From IMG/VR virus record IMGVR_UViG_3300037156_000309, positions 1 through 22,176 of that record: DNA of 22,176 nucleotides, one strand, 5' to 3'. A model generated the notes under the pieces. The model saw only the letters and a list, made by a program, of their open reading frames with translations, was not told the origin of the DNA and ran no database searches. The stretch comes from a virus. This document shows, piece after piece, positions 13,191-22,122 of the stretch; the stretch's first letter is position 1; every line of letters starts with the position of its first letter. Made by a program: the position numbers and the translations under genes.

Positions 13191-15585
13191 CCATCGCGAC
13201 CGGGAACGCGGCGCTGGCGGCCGATGTTGCCGCCATTCGGACGCTGGCGACATCGGCTTCGACCGCCGCATCGGTGGCGACCGCGAACGCCGCGACCGCA
13301 CTTTCGAATTCTGTCGCGGCACAAGCTACGGCTGCGGAGGCCGAGACAACGGCCTCGGTGGCGCTGTCAGTTTCAGCGCTGGAGTTGGTCACCTCGGTGG
13401 TCTCGTCCGACACCGTGCCGATCGGGCAGAGCGGCACCACCGTCGCCGTGACAGTAGCCACCTTATTCGGAGGCGAGACGATCGATCTGCTGGCGGCGGC
13501 CGCGGCGGCTTCCGACACCGACACGTTCATGGTCGGGCAAGGCACCAACGTTCTGACCCGACAGACCTTGTCGGCCGTGTGGACATATTTGCAAGCCAAG
13601 CTGCCAAATTACAAAGTTCCGGTGCAGGAGATCACGGCGAACAAGACGCTGGATGCAACCTACAATGGGCAAATTTTGGTGGTGACCGCTGCCGGGGTGA
13701 CACTGACGCCGAACTTCCTGCTGATGGGCAGCGGATTCGAGTGTGAGGTCGTCACCTCCGGGTCCGGAACTGTCGTATGGGGCGCCGGGATCATTGCGAC
13801 CAACGGCGGCACCGGCCTGTCTGCCGCCAATGCCTATGCCAAGCTGCTCGCGTTCACGTCGAGCGCGGGTAGCGTGGTGCTTGCCAGCGTCGGAGCGGCA
13901 TCGAGCGGCGGTGGCGTGGCCGCGCCAGGACCGATCACGGGGCTGACTCTGGGCACAGTCACGTCTTCCTCCCTCGCGTTCTAGTGGACAGCGCCGGCGA
14001 CCGGCGGAACGGCGACGTACTACCAGGTGCAATACCGGGTGTACGGCTCTGGATCTTCCTGGACAGCGTTGGGGACCAACCCCACCACGACGGGAGCCAC
14101 GATCACCGGCTTGGCAGCCAGCACGCGATACGACGTGGAGGTGGCGGCAAACAACACGGGTGGCGTGGCGAGCGCCTATGTCGATTATGGGCAGTCGCCT
14201 GTCGCGACAACATCGGCAGGCAGCGCGTCCGGGGTGCCGGACGTCGTCACCTTGCTCGCCGCCGGAACGGTGACCGGCAACACCGTGCCGCTGACATGGA
14301 CGGCGCCCACGGTGAGTGGATCGCACGCGGCGGCGACGGCCTATACAGTCCAGTACCGCATCAACGGGTCGAGCATCTGGCAGACCGCCACCGCAACGGC
14401 ATCCTCGACCGCCTACACGGTCGCCAGCCTGATCTCCGGCCAGACCTACCAGTTCAACGTCTTCGGAACGAACACCAACGGCGTGGGGACTGGCACCACG
14501 ATCACCGGAACGTTTCCGCCGCGGATTATTTTACAGGTTCCTTCCTCACTGATCCGAACAACGGATCTTCACCGTCAACCTGGGCGCTGGGAGCCGACGG
14601 GACAGCGGCAGAAACCTACGTCACGGGCCTGCCCGCTGCTGAACTGGCCGACTGCGCCGCGATCTTTTGGCCGTGGTCCGAAAGCGATAGCGGCAAGCCC
14701 TACAGCGAAAAGGCTACCTTCGAGGCGGCACAACTGCGGTACATCGCGCTGATGCGCGGTTGGGTCGACAAGTCGGCCGGTGCCCTGCCATTGCTGCTGT
14801 GGAACGCGATTCCGTTCCAATACTTCACACCCGAACCCGGCAACCAGATGATCCGCGAGGCGGTTTTCGACATGACGCAGGCGACCGGACAGAACGCCTG
14901 GATCGCGCTGCCGCAGACCTCTGACAGCATCTCGCGCAGCGCCACCGGCAACGCGGACGGGACCTGGACGGATGCCGACACCGACGCGATCCATCGTTCC
15001 GCAGCCGACAATGTGAGGTTCGGACAGCGGGCTGCGATCGTGGCGGCAAGGGCGATCCAGGCATCATCGGGCGGCGACACCATCACGGCGTTTCCCCTCG
15101 GCGTGCCGGCGGTTGGCGGCCCGGTAATCAGCCACGTCTATCAGCAGTCATCGACGGTCCATATCGTAACGGTCACGCACGACGCCGGGGATGATCTGAT
15201 CATCCCGCAACAGGCGGCGAATGGGTTCGGCTGGTCGTTGATGGATGGCGGTTCGGTCGCTTCACCTGGCACGCTGATCATGGCCACGTCCTGCGTCTAT
15301 GTCAGCTCGACCAAGATCCAGGTCACATTCGCCTCGGCGCCGGCGCACGCCGTCGGGTCACTACTGCTGTTCTATCCTTATGGCGGAATGAACATCGGCA
15401 ACAACGGCGGCGCCTCGGCGATCGGGCGTGGGTTGGTCGGCACGACAAATGCCGTCACCGACAACCTCTCGACCCTGACACCGCCGGCCGGGTGGGACAT
15501 CGGTAATCAACTCGGGACGTCGTGGTTCCAAAATCTACCGCTTGCCGCGACGACATACGGGATTCCCGTCAGCGCAACGCCGTAA
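13187..15585 (+). pseudogene. Fibronectin-III / SGNH-like tail protein, broken by an amber codon and a frame change
   Basis: Three pieces read as one protein. Residues from ATG 13187 form an Ala-rich helical start and a beta-rich region. A fibronectin-III domain begins near 13930, but an in-frame TAG at 13982-13984 interrupts its first strands (SSSLAF-stop-WTAPATGG). Reading continues in the same frame through a second fibronectin-III domain (about 14234-14515). At about 14520 the coding frame changes to one that is open to 15585. This last piece has SGNH-hydrolase-like blocks: WSESDS (14674-14691, compare WxQGESD) and DAIH (14983-14994, the Asp-x-x-His pair). The Ser-bearing first block is not visible. 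Proteins of this make-up bind or trim host glycans. A product as read would stop at 265 residues. Confidence 0.75.
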
Positions 15586-15609
15586 CAATCGGCTCCAATC
15601 GAGGTCAAA

Positions 15610-15843
15610 ATGTTCGTGAAACCCGGGCCGCGGCAGGATGACCGCGCCCGCCCTCTTGTCGTGCGCGCACCGAACGGCCGGCTTCTGCCCCCGTTGGGTG
15701 AGAACGTGCCCGAAACCCAATTCTGGAACCGGCGCCTGCGCGATGGCGATGTCATCGCGGCCGGGACATCGGCCGAGCCAATGCCCCCTGCCCCCGCTGT
15801 CGCCCTCGCCGAGCAAACGGCACATGAGGAGATACAGGCATGA
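15610..15843 (+). CDS. DUF2635 family protein (Mu gp38-like)
   Basis: The 77-residue protein shows the family pattern: MFVKPGPRQDDRARPL at the start, then NGRLLPPLGENVPETQFWNR with RRLRDGDV. These small proteins are encoded immediately before the tail sheath gene in Mu-like contractile-tail phages; their role in tail assembly is not well defined. The stop overlaps the sheath start (ATGA at 15840-15843), indicating coupling. The C-terminal 25 residues are Ala/Pro-rich and probably disordered. Confidence 0.85.
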   Translation: MFVKPGPRQDDRARPLVVRAPNGRLLPPLGENVPETQFWNRRLRDGDVIAAGTSAEPMPPAPAVALAEQTAHEEIQA

Positions 15844-17339
15844 GCGGAACGCTCGCGTTCAAATACTTCCCCTCGACGGCCTGGCGCCCGTCCGGCGTCA
15901 ACGCCGAGTTCGACAACAGCCAGGCCAACACCGCGACGCAAAATCAGCGCGCGTTGTTGATCGGCCAGATCACCGGTTCTGGGACGGCAACGCTCAATAT
16001 TGCGGTCCAGGCCTATAGCCAGGCCCAGGTGAATGGCCTGTGCGGGCTCAATTCCATGCTGGCCCTGGCGTATGCCGCCTACCGAGCAATGGATCCGTTC
16101 GGCGAGGTTTGGATCGGACCGGTCTCCGATCCGATTGGCGGCACCTACGCGGCCGGCAGCATCAGCTTCACCGGACCCGCGACCGCTGCCGGCACGCTGG
16201 CGCTGTATCTGATGGGCGTCTCGATTCCGGTAGCGGTGAATCTCGGTGACACGGCGACGATCATAGCCGCCAACGTTGCCGCGGCGATCACCGGTGCGTC
16301 CGGCGTCGCGTGTTCGGCCGCGGTGGATGGCACAAATGCCTTCCAGGTCGATTTGACCGCGCGCCATAAGGGCCTCGCCCTGAACGATATCGACATCAGG
16401 TTCAACTATCACGGCGCCCAGAACGGCGAGGTCACACCTGCCAGCGTCGGCGTCACGGTCACCCCACTCACCAGTGGCACGGGCGCCCCAGTGCTGACAA
16501 CGCTGCTGTCAAACCTGGGTGTGCAGCTCTTTGACTTTATCGCGCTACCCTACACCGACACGACCAGCCTGACGGCGTTGCAGACGTTCCTGTCCGACTC
16601 TTTGGGCCGCTGGGCCGCCGAAAACATGCAGTATGGGCATGTGTTCGCGGCCTATCGCGGGACGTTCAGCAATCGGACCACATTCGGCACCGGCCGTAAC
16701 GACCAGCACGCCACCATCCTGGGCTTCTACGACAGCCCAACCCCGGCCTGGCTGGAAGCGGCCGACTGGTGCGCGGCGCATGTGATTCGGCTGCGGGTCA
16801 ATCCCGCCCAAGGCGTGTTTACGCAGGCGCTCAATATGCTGCCGCCGCCAATCGCCTCGCAGGATACGCCGGGCGAGCGCAACACATTGTTGTTCGATGG
16901 GATCAGCACTTTCACGGTGGACAATACCGGCGTGTGCCGGATCGACCGGTCGATCACCACCTATCAGTCGAACGCATCCGGGCAACCCGACAACTCATAT
17001 CTGAACACAAACCTGATGTTCCAGGCGATGTATGCCGCCCGCTACATCCAAGCCCAAATCACCAGCCAGTTCATCGTTCCGGGCAAGATCCTGGTGAGCA
17101 ATGGCACGCCGATCGGACCTGGCTCACCCGCCACCACGCCCAACGCGATGCTCGGTGCCGTGATCGCGGTGTACGCGTATCTGTGCAGCATCTTCATTGT
17201 TCAAAACGTGCAGAAATTCGCTCAGAACGCATCCGCGACGACCAGCACCAAGGGGCAGGTTCTGATGTATCTGCCTATCGATTTCAGCGATCAGGTCATC
17301 AACGTCGGCATCCTCGTCCAATTCCAGCAGTCCACATAG
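15840..17339 (+). CDS. Contractile tail sheath protein (Mu gpL-like)
   Basis: The sheath surrounds the tube and contracts to drive DNA entry. At 499 residues it is close to the usual Mu-like length. Recognisable parts are an N-terminal NTATQNQRALLIGQITGSGT, a central domain with QLFDFIALPYTDTTSLTALQ, a block with YRGTFSNRTTFGTGRNDQHA, and the conserved C-terminal region (NTLLFDGISTFTVDNTGVCR, IDRSITTY, then SYLNTNLMFQAMYAARYIQ). The gene is intact. It fixes this phage as a myovirus-type particle, although its head genes are HK97-like. Confidence 0.95.
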   Translation: MSGTLAFKYFPSTAWRPSGVNAEFDNSQANTATQNQRALLIGQITGSGTATLNIAVQAYSQAQVNGLCGLNSMLALAYAAYRAMDPFGEVWIGPVSDPIGGTYAAGSISFTGPATAAGTLALYLMGVSIPVAVNLGDTATIIAANVAAAITGASGVACSAAVDGTNAFQVDLTARHKGLALNDIDIRFNYHGAQNGEVTPASVGVTVTPLTSGTGAPVLTTLLSNLGVQLFDFIALPYTDTTSLTALQTFLSDSLGRWAAENMQYGHVFAAYRGTFSNRTTFGTGRNDQHATILGFYDSPTPAWLEAADWCAAHVIRLRVNPAQGVFTQALNMLPPPIASQDTPGERNTLLFDGISTFTVDNTGVCRIDRSITTYQSNASGQPDNSYLNTNLMFQAMYAARYIQAQITSQFIVPGKILVSNGTPIGPGSPATTPNAMLGAVIAVYAYLCSIFIVQNVQKFAQNASATTSTKGQVLMYLPIDFSDQVINVGILVQFQQST

Positions 17340-17349
17340 AGGAAAATCC

Positions 17350-17754
17350 ATGTCAGGCACTTTGGCGGCGAGCACGCCGACCAACCGGCGGCTGGCCGGT
17401 ATCACGGCCTTCAGCGTCAACGGCAGCGCGTTCCCGGTAATCGAGTTCACCTGGGACCCGGCGGTGACGGAAAACGAAACGATGACCAGCCTGTCTGGCG
17501 TCGATGGTTACGCACAAAAGCCCGTCGCACCGTTCATTTCGGGGAAATTCCGTGACTCGGCTGCTGTCAATGTCACCGGGTTCACCACACTCAACAACGC
17601 GACCGTCGTGGTGACACTGGCTAACGGCAAGCAGGTTGTCGGTCATAACCTCTGGTATGTCGGCCGGCCGGGCGTGTCGGGCGCCGATGCCGGGTTCGAT
17701 TTCCGGTTCGAGGGCGTCGCCGGAACCATTCAGGAAATCGGAGGCCCGTCATGA
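17350..17754 (+). CDS. Tail tube protein (Mu gpM-like)
   Basis: The tube protein polymerises inside the sheath to form the DNA channel. The 134-residue product starts MSGTLAASTPTNRRLAGITA and contains KPVAPFISGKFRDSAAVNVT, TLNNATVVVTLANGKQVVGH, and the closing FDFRFEGVAGTIQEIG strand that is typical of this family. ATG 17350 has GAGGAAAA upstream. The stop overlaps the chaperone start (ATGA), preserving the sheath-tube-chaperone order of Mu-like phages. Confidence 0.92.
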   Translation: MSGTLAASTPTNRRLAGITAFSVNGSAFPVIEFTWDPAVTENETMTSLSGVDGYAQKPVAPFISGKFRDSAAVNVTGFTTLNNATVVVTLANGKQVVGHNLWYVGRPGVSGADAGFDFRFEGVAGTIQEIGGPS

Positions 17755-18116
17755 GCCCTTGGATTCCAATCCCGGAGCCGGTGACCTGGACATTCCCCAA
17801 GCCACTGACGCAAGGCGGCCTGTCCTACGCGACCGTGACAATCGGCGCTCCGACCGCCGAGGACATCCTGAAAGCGACGGCTGTGTGCGGCGCATCCGGC
17901 ATGGACATAACCTTGCGCCTGATCGAATCCGCTTCGGCCGAGCATGTGCCTTACGAAGTGCTGAAGAAGCTGCCTTCGTGGTTGATCCAGCAGATTTCCG
18001 ATTACACTGAGGAGTTCGCAGGCGCGCCGGCCCCCGACCCTTTGGAGTCCTGGCGGACAGCACGCCGCGCCGCGCAACAGGCGCCGGCAGAGGCCGCGAA
18101 CCCGCCGGCTTCCTGA
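17751..18116 (+). CDS. Tail assembly chaperone, short form
   Basis: This 121-residue protein starts MSPWIPIPEPVTWTFPKPLT and has the middle PTAEDILKATAVCGASGMDI and LKKLPSWLIQQISDYTEEFA blocks seen in Mu gp41-type tail assembly proteins. It lies between tube and tape measure, where nearly all long-tailed phages encode a chaperone that keeps the tape measure soluble. The last 23 residues after the slippery heptamer at 18038 are Ala/Pro-rich. A longer form made by frameshift is described separately. Confidence 0.85.
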   Translation: MSPWIPIPEPVTWTFPKPLTQGGLSYATVTIGAPTAEDILKATAVCGASGMDITLRLIESASAEHVPYEVLKKLPSWLIQQISDYTEEFAGAPAPDPLESWRTARRAAQQAPAEAANPPAS

Positions 18117-18274
18117 TCGCGCTCGCCCGATCGGGTGAACTGGAAATCCTCGTCGCGCGCGTCGGGCGCTTTTACGGCGACGGGCTTCGCTGGGCGCTGT
18201 CGCTGTCACTACCGGCGCTGTTGCGCTGGGCCAGCCTGATACCAGGCATCATGGAGCGCGAACGTGGCAGGTAA
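17751..18274 (+). CDS. Tail assembly chaperone, long form by -1 frameshift (predicted)
   Basis: If ribosomes slip back one base at 18038-18044, translation continues to TAA 18272-18274, adding 76 residues to the first 98 for a 174-residue product. The added frame lies open from 18011 and reads like real protein: FLIALARSGELEILVARVGR, then FYGDGLRWALSLSLPALLRW. It has no good start codon of its own, and it covers the otherwise unexplained gap before the tape measure, which it overlaps by 11 nt. A conserved frameshift at this place in long-tailed phages is established (lambda G/GT; Mu gp41/gp42 region). Only the efficiency here is unknown. Confidence 0.75.
18038..18044 (+). promoter_or_regulatory. 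Candidate -1 ribosomal slippery site C-CCT-TTG
   Basis: The heptamer fits the X-XXY-YYZ rule, with zero-frame codons CCT and TTG. It lies within the overlap of the short chaperone frame and the downstream -1 frame (overlap begins after TGA 18008-18010, ends at TGA 18114-18116). A GC-rich stretch follows that could fold as a stimulatory structure, though I did not identify a specific hairpin. Confidence 0.7.
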
Positions 18275-20006
18275 ATCGTCCGGGTTCGCCATCGGCATCG
18301 GCATTCAGGACGGAGCCAGCGCGGGCCTCGATGCGATCAACAGGCGCATCGCTGCAATGTCCGCGCCCGCCGAAAAGTTCAACAAGAGCCTGGCGAAGTT
18401 CGGCGAGGTCAGTGGCATCAACCGGGCCGCCGAGGGCATGCAGACGCTTGGTGATCGCACCCTCGGTGCCGCTGGGGCTATCGAGCGCATGGCGTCGCCG
18501 ATGGCCGCGATCACATCGCTGGCCAGTATCGGTGGGGTGGTCGAACTCAGTCGCCGATGGGCCGAGGCGGGCAACCAGATCGGCAAGACGGCCAACGCCT
18601 TGAACATGCCAATGGACAAACTCAGCGCGCTGCACGGCGCCGCCCGGCTGGCGGGCAGTTCGGCTGACGCGATGGACACCAGCCTCAAAGGTCTCGGCGA
18701 CACGCTATCGGACGCCAATTGGAGCCGGCCGGGTGCCAAGGTCGCGTTGCTTAATCAACTCGGCATCCAGTTTCATGGCGTGGGCAAGGAAGCCCGCACC
18801 GCCGAGGACGCGATCGGCGATGTCGCCGACGCGGTAGCACGGCAGAAAAATCCGCACGCGCAGATTCGCATCCTACAGCAACTCGGCATCTCCGAAGACC
18901 TGTTGCCGCTGCTGCAAAATGGCCGGAAGGGCCTGGAGGAATTCCGCGCCAAAGCATTGCAGACCGGCGGGGTTATGACCGGCGAGATGGCGCAGAATGC
19001 CAAAAAGATGAACACTTCGTGGGCCGAGTTGGGCCTGGCGATCGAAGGCGTCGGCAACCGCATCGTCGATAGCTGGTCCGGCACGGCGACGAAAGTGCTC
19101 GATACCACGTCGCACTGGATCGAAAACAACCAAGGTCTGGCTGATTCCTATGGGAAGAACGCGACCGCCTTCGCCGCTGCCGTGGGAGCGATGGCTGCTG
19201 TTCGGCCGGCGGTTTGGATACTGCGTGCGCTCGGTCTTCTTGGTCCCACCGAGTTGCTGGCGGTTGCCGGGGGCGCCGCCTATCTGGGAAACCAACTTCC
19301 CCCGGCGCCGGGGAACCATTCGATGGCCACGCCCGGCGGCATCGACACGCCCTTTAGTGGGACCGCGCCTCCGCTGTCGTCCGATGATTATCAGCCGCCC
19401 TGGTATGAACGTCTGGGACGTTGGCTCCGGGGCGGTTCGTCCGCGCCGGCGATAACCGTTCCGCGTCCGCCCTCCGCCGCCGCGGCGACAATGCAACACA
19501 CGCATGACTTTTTCCGCTCCAAGGGCCTGACCGAGGAACAGACAGCCGGCATCCTGTCGAACATCGCGGCGGAAAGCGGGTTCGATCCGACGCGTTCCGG
19601 CGACAACGGCACGTCCTATGGGTTGTTTCAGGATCATGCCGAACGGTTGGCCGCGATGCGGGCGCGGTATCGGACCAATACGCCCTCCGAACAGCAGCAA
19701 CTCGACTACGCCTGGGATGAGCTGAACGGCCCGGAAAAATCGGTCCTGGACCGGCTGCGCTTGGTCAACACGGCCGGACAATCGGGCGCGGTGTTTACCG
19801 GCTTCGAACGCCCGGCGGACGGTCCGGGCGAGGCATTCCGGCGCGGTCAGGCGGCGGATCAGTTCGTGCAGCACCCGGGCGGCAACGTCCAGGTGGACGT
19901 GACCTTGCGCGGCGCTCCGCCGGGGACAACGGCGCATGTCACCACCTCGGGCGCGGCAAGCGCGGGCGCGCCCCGGATTGAAACCAGCATGCCGATGGCG
20001 CGATGA
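18264..20006 (+). CDS. Tail tape measure protein with tail lysozyme domain
   Basis: The tape measure sets tail length and is ejected ahead of the DNA. The 580-residue product starts at GTG 18264 (MAGKSSGFAIGIGIQDGASA). It has a helical N-terminal part, a hydrophobic segment at about 303-345 (AAAVGAMAAVRPAVWILRAL onward) that could insert in a membrane, and a Pro/Ser linker. Residues about 410-530 form a lysozyme-like domain of the phage tail lysozyme type: FFRSKGLTEEQTAGILSNIA, then AESGFDPTRSGDNGTSYGLF with candidate catalytic E437. The enzyme domain would open peptidoglycan during entry. The length is short for the family (Mu is near 690), so a short tail is expected. The stop overlaps the next gene (ATGA). 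Confidence 0.92.
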   Translation: MAGKSSGFAIGIGIQDGASAGLDAINRRIAAMSAPAEKFNKSLAKFGEVSGINRAAEGMQTLGDRTLGAAGAIERMASPMAAITSLASIGGVVELSRRWAEAGNQIGKTANALNMPMDKLSALHGAARLAGSSADAMDTSLKGLGDTLSDANWSRPGAKVALLNQLGIQFHGVGKEARTAEDAIGDVADAVARQKNPHAQIRILQQLGISEDLLPLLQNGRKGLEEFRAKALQTGGVMTGEMAQNAKKMNTSWAELGLAIEGVGNRIVDSWSGTATKVLDTTSHWIENNQGLADSYGKNATAFAAAVGAMAAVRPAVWILRALGLLGPTELLAVAGGAAYLGNQLPPAPGNHSMATPGGIDTPFSGTAPPLSSDDYQPPWYERLGRWLRGGSSAPAITVPRPPSAAAATMQHTHDFFRSKGLTEEQTAGILSNIAAESGFDPTRSGDNGTSYGLFQDHAERLAAMRARYRTNTPSEQQQLDYAWDELNGPEKSVLDRLRLVNTAGQSGAVFTGFERPADGPGEAFRRGQAADQFVQHPGGNVQVDVTLRGAPPGTTAHVTTSGAASAGAPRIETSMPMAR

Positions 20007-21388
20007 GCGGCTTCACCAACGTCACGGGCTTCGCGCCGCCGACCAGCATCGCCGGCTTCATGGGCCTGCTGCAAACCGCGTCGTTTCGCGGTGTGCCGTT
20101 CAAGGTCATTGCGGCCCAGGTCAAGAAAGGCCGGCGGCTGGCGATCCACGAATACCCGTTCCGCGACGGCGGCTGGGCCGAGGACATGGGCTGGGCGCTG
20201 CGGACCTACTCGTTTTCGGGTTATCTGATCGGCGATTTGGCGCCCGCGATGCAGCTTCTGCTCGACAACGCGGTCGAGACGGCCGGTCCGGGACTGCTGA
20301 TCCATCCGACGATCGGCGCGGTGAAGGTCGCGCTGGTTTCCTCGGGGACCGCCGTGCATCGCGACAAGATGCGCGTCATCGAGGTCGCGTTCGAGTTTAT
20401 CGAACAGGGCGGCACCGTGTTTCCAACCGCGATCATCGCCACGGCCATCGCCGTGCTGGCTGCGGCCGATAGCGCGCTGACGGCGGCTGGGACCGACCTG
20501 GGCGGCGTGGCGATCCCGGCCGCCGCTATCGGCCCCGCCGTGACGGGCGAAGGCGCCTCCGTGGTAGCCAGATTCGCCGCCGCGACCACGCTCGGTGGGG
20601 CCAACCCGACGGCGATCGTCGGCATGGCGGCGGCACTCCCGCCGCCGGATGCTAACACGAGCTATGGCCGGTATGGTTCGGGATCGGCGACGGTGAGCCT
20701 GCCGATCGGCACGACGGTCGCCTCGCTTCAGGCGCAGCTTGCCAATCAGCGGGCCGCGCTGGCTCTGGCGGCCACGGGCGCCGAGACGGCCGCTGCAACG
20801 TATTCGGCCAGCACCGACATGATCGACGCTCTGGCGACGCTGGTCGAGGCGATGCGTGCCGGCATCACCGATCCCGCCGACCAGGTGCGGGTGCTGCTCG
20901 CGCTGGCCGGGTTCACCTTCGAGGACGGCGCCGGCGGATCGGTTGGCATCGGCGCGGCGATGGCGGCGATGCGCGATGCGATGGCGACGGCATGCCGGCG
21001 TGTCGCGCTGGTCAGCCTGGCGCGGGCGTCAGCGTCCTATCAGCCGATCAGCTACAACGATGCCGCCGCGCTGCGCCTGTCGCTCGCCGCCGCTCTGGAC
21101 ACAGAAATCACCGCCGCAGGCGATGCCGGGGAGGATGCGAGTTATCTCGCCTTGAAGGCGCTGCGGTCCGCCGTGGTGCAGGACCTGACGGTGCGCGGCG
21201 CCAGCCTGCCTAGCGTGGTGACGGTGGCCCTCGGGTTGCCAATGCCGGCGCTGGCGATCGCGCAGTTCCTCTATCAGGACGCGAGCCGGTCGGACGGGAT
21301 CGCGGCCGAGTCCGGGGCGATCCATCCGGCATTCTGTCCGGTCAGCTTTCAGGCGCTGGCGTCGGGCATGGGCCAGCCTCGGCCTTGA
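20003..21388 (+). CDS. Mu gpN-like protein with DNA circularisation N-terminal domain
   Basis: The 461-residue product starts MSGFTNVTGFAPPTSIAGFM and its first 120 residues match the domain historically named DNA circularisation protein N-terminus: ASFRGVPFKVIAAQVKKGRR, then HEYPFRDGGWAEDMGWALRT and YSFSGYLIGDLAPAM. In Mu the equivalent gpN is a baseplate hub/tail component, so the DNA circularisation name is probably misleading. The remainder is Ala-rich and helical, ending with LPMPALAIAQFLYQDASRSD. Start overlaps the tape measure stop. In Mu-like phages the baseplate genes follow directly; here nothing of that kind follows. Confidence 0.88.
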   Translation: MSGFTNVTGFAPPTSIAGFMGLLQTASFRGVPFKVIAAQVKKGRRLAIHEYPFRDGGWAEDMGWALRTYSFSGYLIGDLAPAMQLLLDNAVETAGPGLLIHPTIGAVKVALVSSGTAVHRDKMRVIEVAFEFIEQGGTVFPTAIIATAIAVLAAADSALTAAGTDLGGVAIPAAAIGPAVTGEGASVVARFAAATTLGGANPTAIVGMAAALPPPDANTSYGRYGSGSATVSLPIGTTVASLQAQLANQRAALALAATGAETAAATYSASTDMIDALATLVEAMRAGITDPADQVRVLLALAGFTFEDGAGGSVGIGAAMAAMRDAMATACRRVALVSLARASASYQPISYNDAAALRLSLAAALDTEITAAGDAGEDASYLALKALRSAVVQDLTVRGASLPSVVTVALGLPMPALAIAQFLYQDASRSDGIAAESGAIHPAFCPVSFQALASGMGQPRP

Positions 21389-21640
21389 ACAGCACAAGGA
21401 ATGCATGCTGGGCGCTACCTTAAGATGCACCAGACGCGATCAAGAATCGAATCGCCCCGATGGGGAGTTCTGCTTGCATTGCGATCAATGCCCAGTCACA
21501 ATTCTGAAAGCTTCGTAACACGCAGTTCTCGACAATCCTAGATTTCCCAAACGCGACACTAGCTCAGGCGAGCTATTGGATGAATACTCGGCGAAACAAA
21601 GCGGCCGCCGTGCCGAACTGCACAAGCCCAGGAGAATATC
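21389..21640. other. Lower-GC junction after the tail operon
   Basis: This 252-nt gap breaks the tight overlapping gene pattern of the tail module. It contains a 37-codon ORF (21405-21518; AAGGA upstream) with a C-x2-C-x2-C cluster (FCLHCDQCPV). It also holds a perfect 6-bp hairpin TAGCTC-AGGC-GAGCTA at 21560-21575 that is not followed by a T-run, so it is not a clear terminator. No baseplate sequence is recognisable. It may mark the end of the surviving prophage or a recombination junction. Confidence 0.4.
21405..21518 (+). CDS. Possible 37-residue Cys-rich small protein
   Basis: An ATG with AAGGA just upstream opens 37 codons. The middle contains three cysteines spaced C-x2-C-x2-C, and a fourth Cys lies nearer the start, which could bind a metal. 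A competing frame starts at ATG 21401 and has no such features. With no homology visible, chance cannot be excluded. Confidence 0.2.
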   Translation: MLGATLRCTRRDQESNRPDGEFCLHCDQCPVTILKAS

Positions 21641-22087
21641 ATGCTGACCGTTGGACTTGAAGGTTCGGTGACCGCCTCATACGGCGATCCCAACAATCCG
21701 CTTTTTGTGGGCGTTGATTCTGTAACCCTAAATTTTGTCGATCCACTGGGCTCTTCAATCGACATGGCTGCTCCAGCACTCGTATCGGTGTCGGCGAATG
21801 TGTACGGGGGCATTGAGTCGTGGAAATCGCCTTTCACTTGGCCTCTCTATGACCTGCTGATCGTCTCAAGTGCACAGGCCTTGACGGATTACAGTGATGG
21901 CTCCTCAGCGACTGTCAGTGCCGCAGGAACCGATCTCGAGAACACGCTCCAAGGTGCCGGTCCGACAGACCAACCCGTGCCTATTCCACTGGACTCTTTT
22001 TTCCCTTTTCCAATTAGCCTCACGCTCAATTTGGTCTATGATGTGACCATCCCTAAGCCGGATGAACCGGAACCAAAGAGGATGTAG
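21641..22087 (+). CDS. Unidentified 148-residue protein
   Basis: The start is clear: AGGAGA lies 6 nt before ATG 21641. The sequence is beta-rich with Pro- and Asn-containing turns (LTVGLEGSVTASYGDPNNPL, DSVTLNFVDPLGSSIDMAAP, PISLTLNLVYDVTIPKPDEP) and a Lys/Glu/Pro tail; there is no signal peptide or membrane segment. Codon use is less GC-rich than in the phage genes, which suggests a different origin. It follows a broken junction rather than a phage gene. I do not recognise a family. Confidence 0.7.
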   Translation: MLTVGLEGSVTASYGDPNNPLFVGVDSVTLNFVDPLGSSIDMAAPALVSVSANVYGGIESWKSPFTWPLYDLLIVSSAQALTDYSDGSSATVSAAGTDLENTLQGAGPTDQPVPIPLDSFFPFPISLTLNLVYDVTIPKPDEPEPKRM

Positions 22088-22122
22088 CATCGCGACCCGA
22101 CACCACGATAGTCGAGGGTGCT

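Noticed and set aside
13982-13984. TAG recoded as an amino acid (alternative genetic code)
   Set aside because: TAG is used as an ordinary stop for the small and large terminase, capsid, gp10-like and other genes in the same window.
13463-14326. 287-codon minus-strand frame opposite the tail protein
   Set aside because: Arg/Gly-rich shadow sequence; the opposite strand has clear fibronectin-III strands.
18873-19937. 354-codon minus-strand frame opposite the tape measure
   Set aside because: Antisense shadow; the tape measure and its lysozyme motif are convincing.
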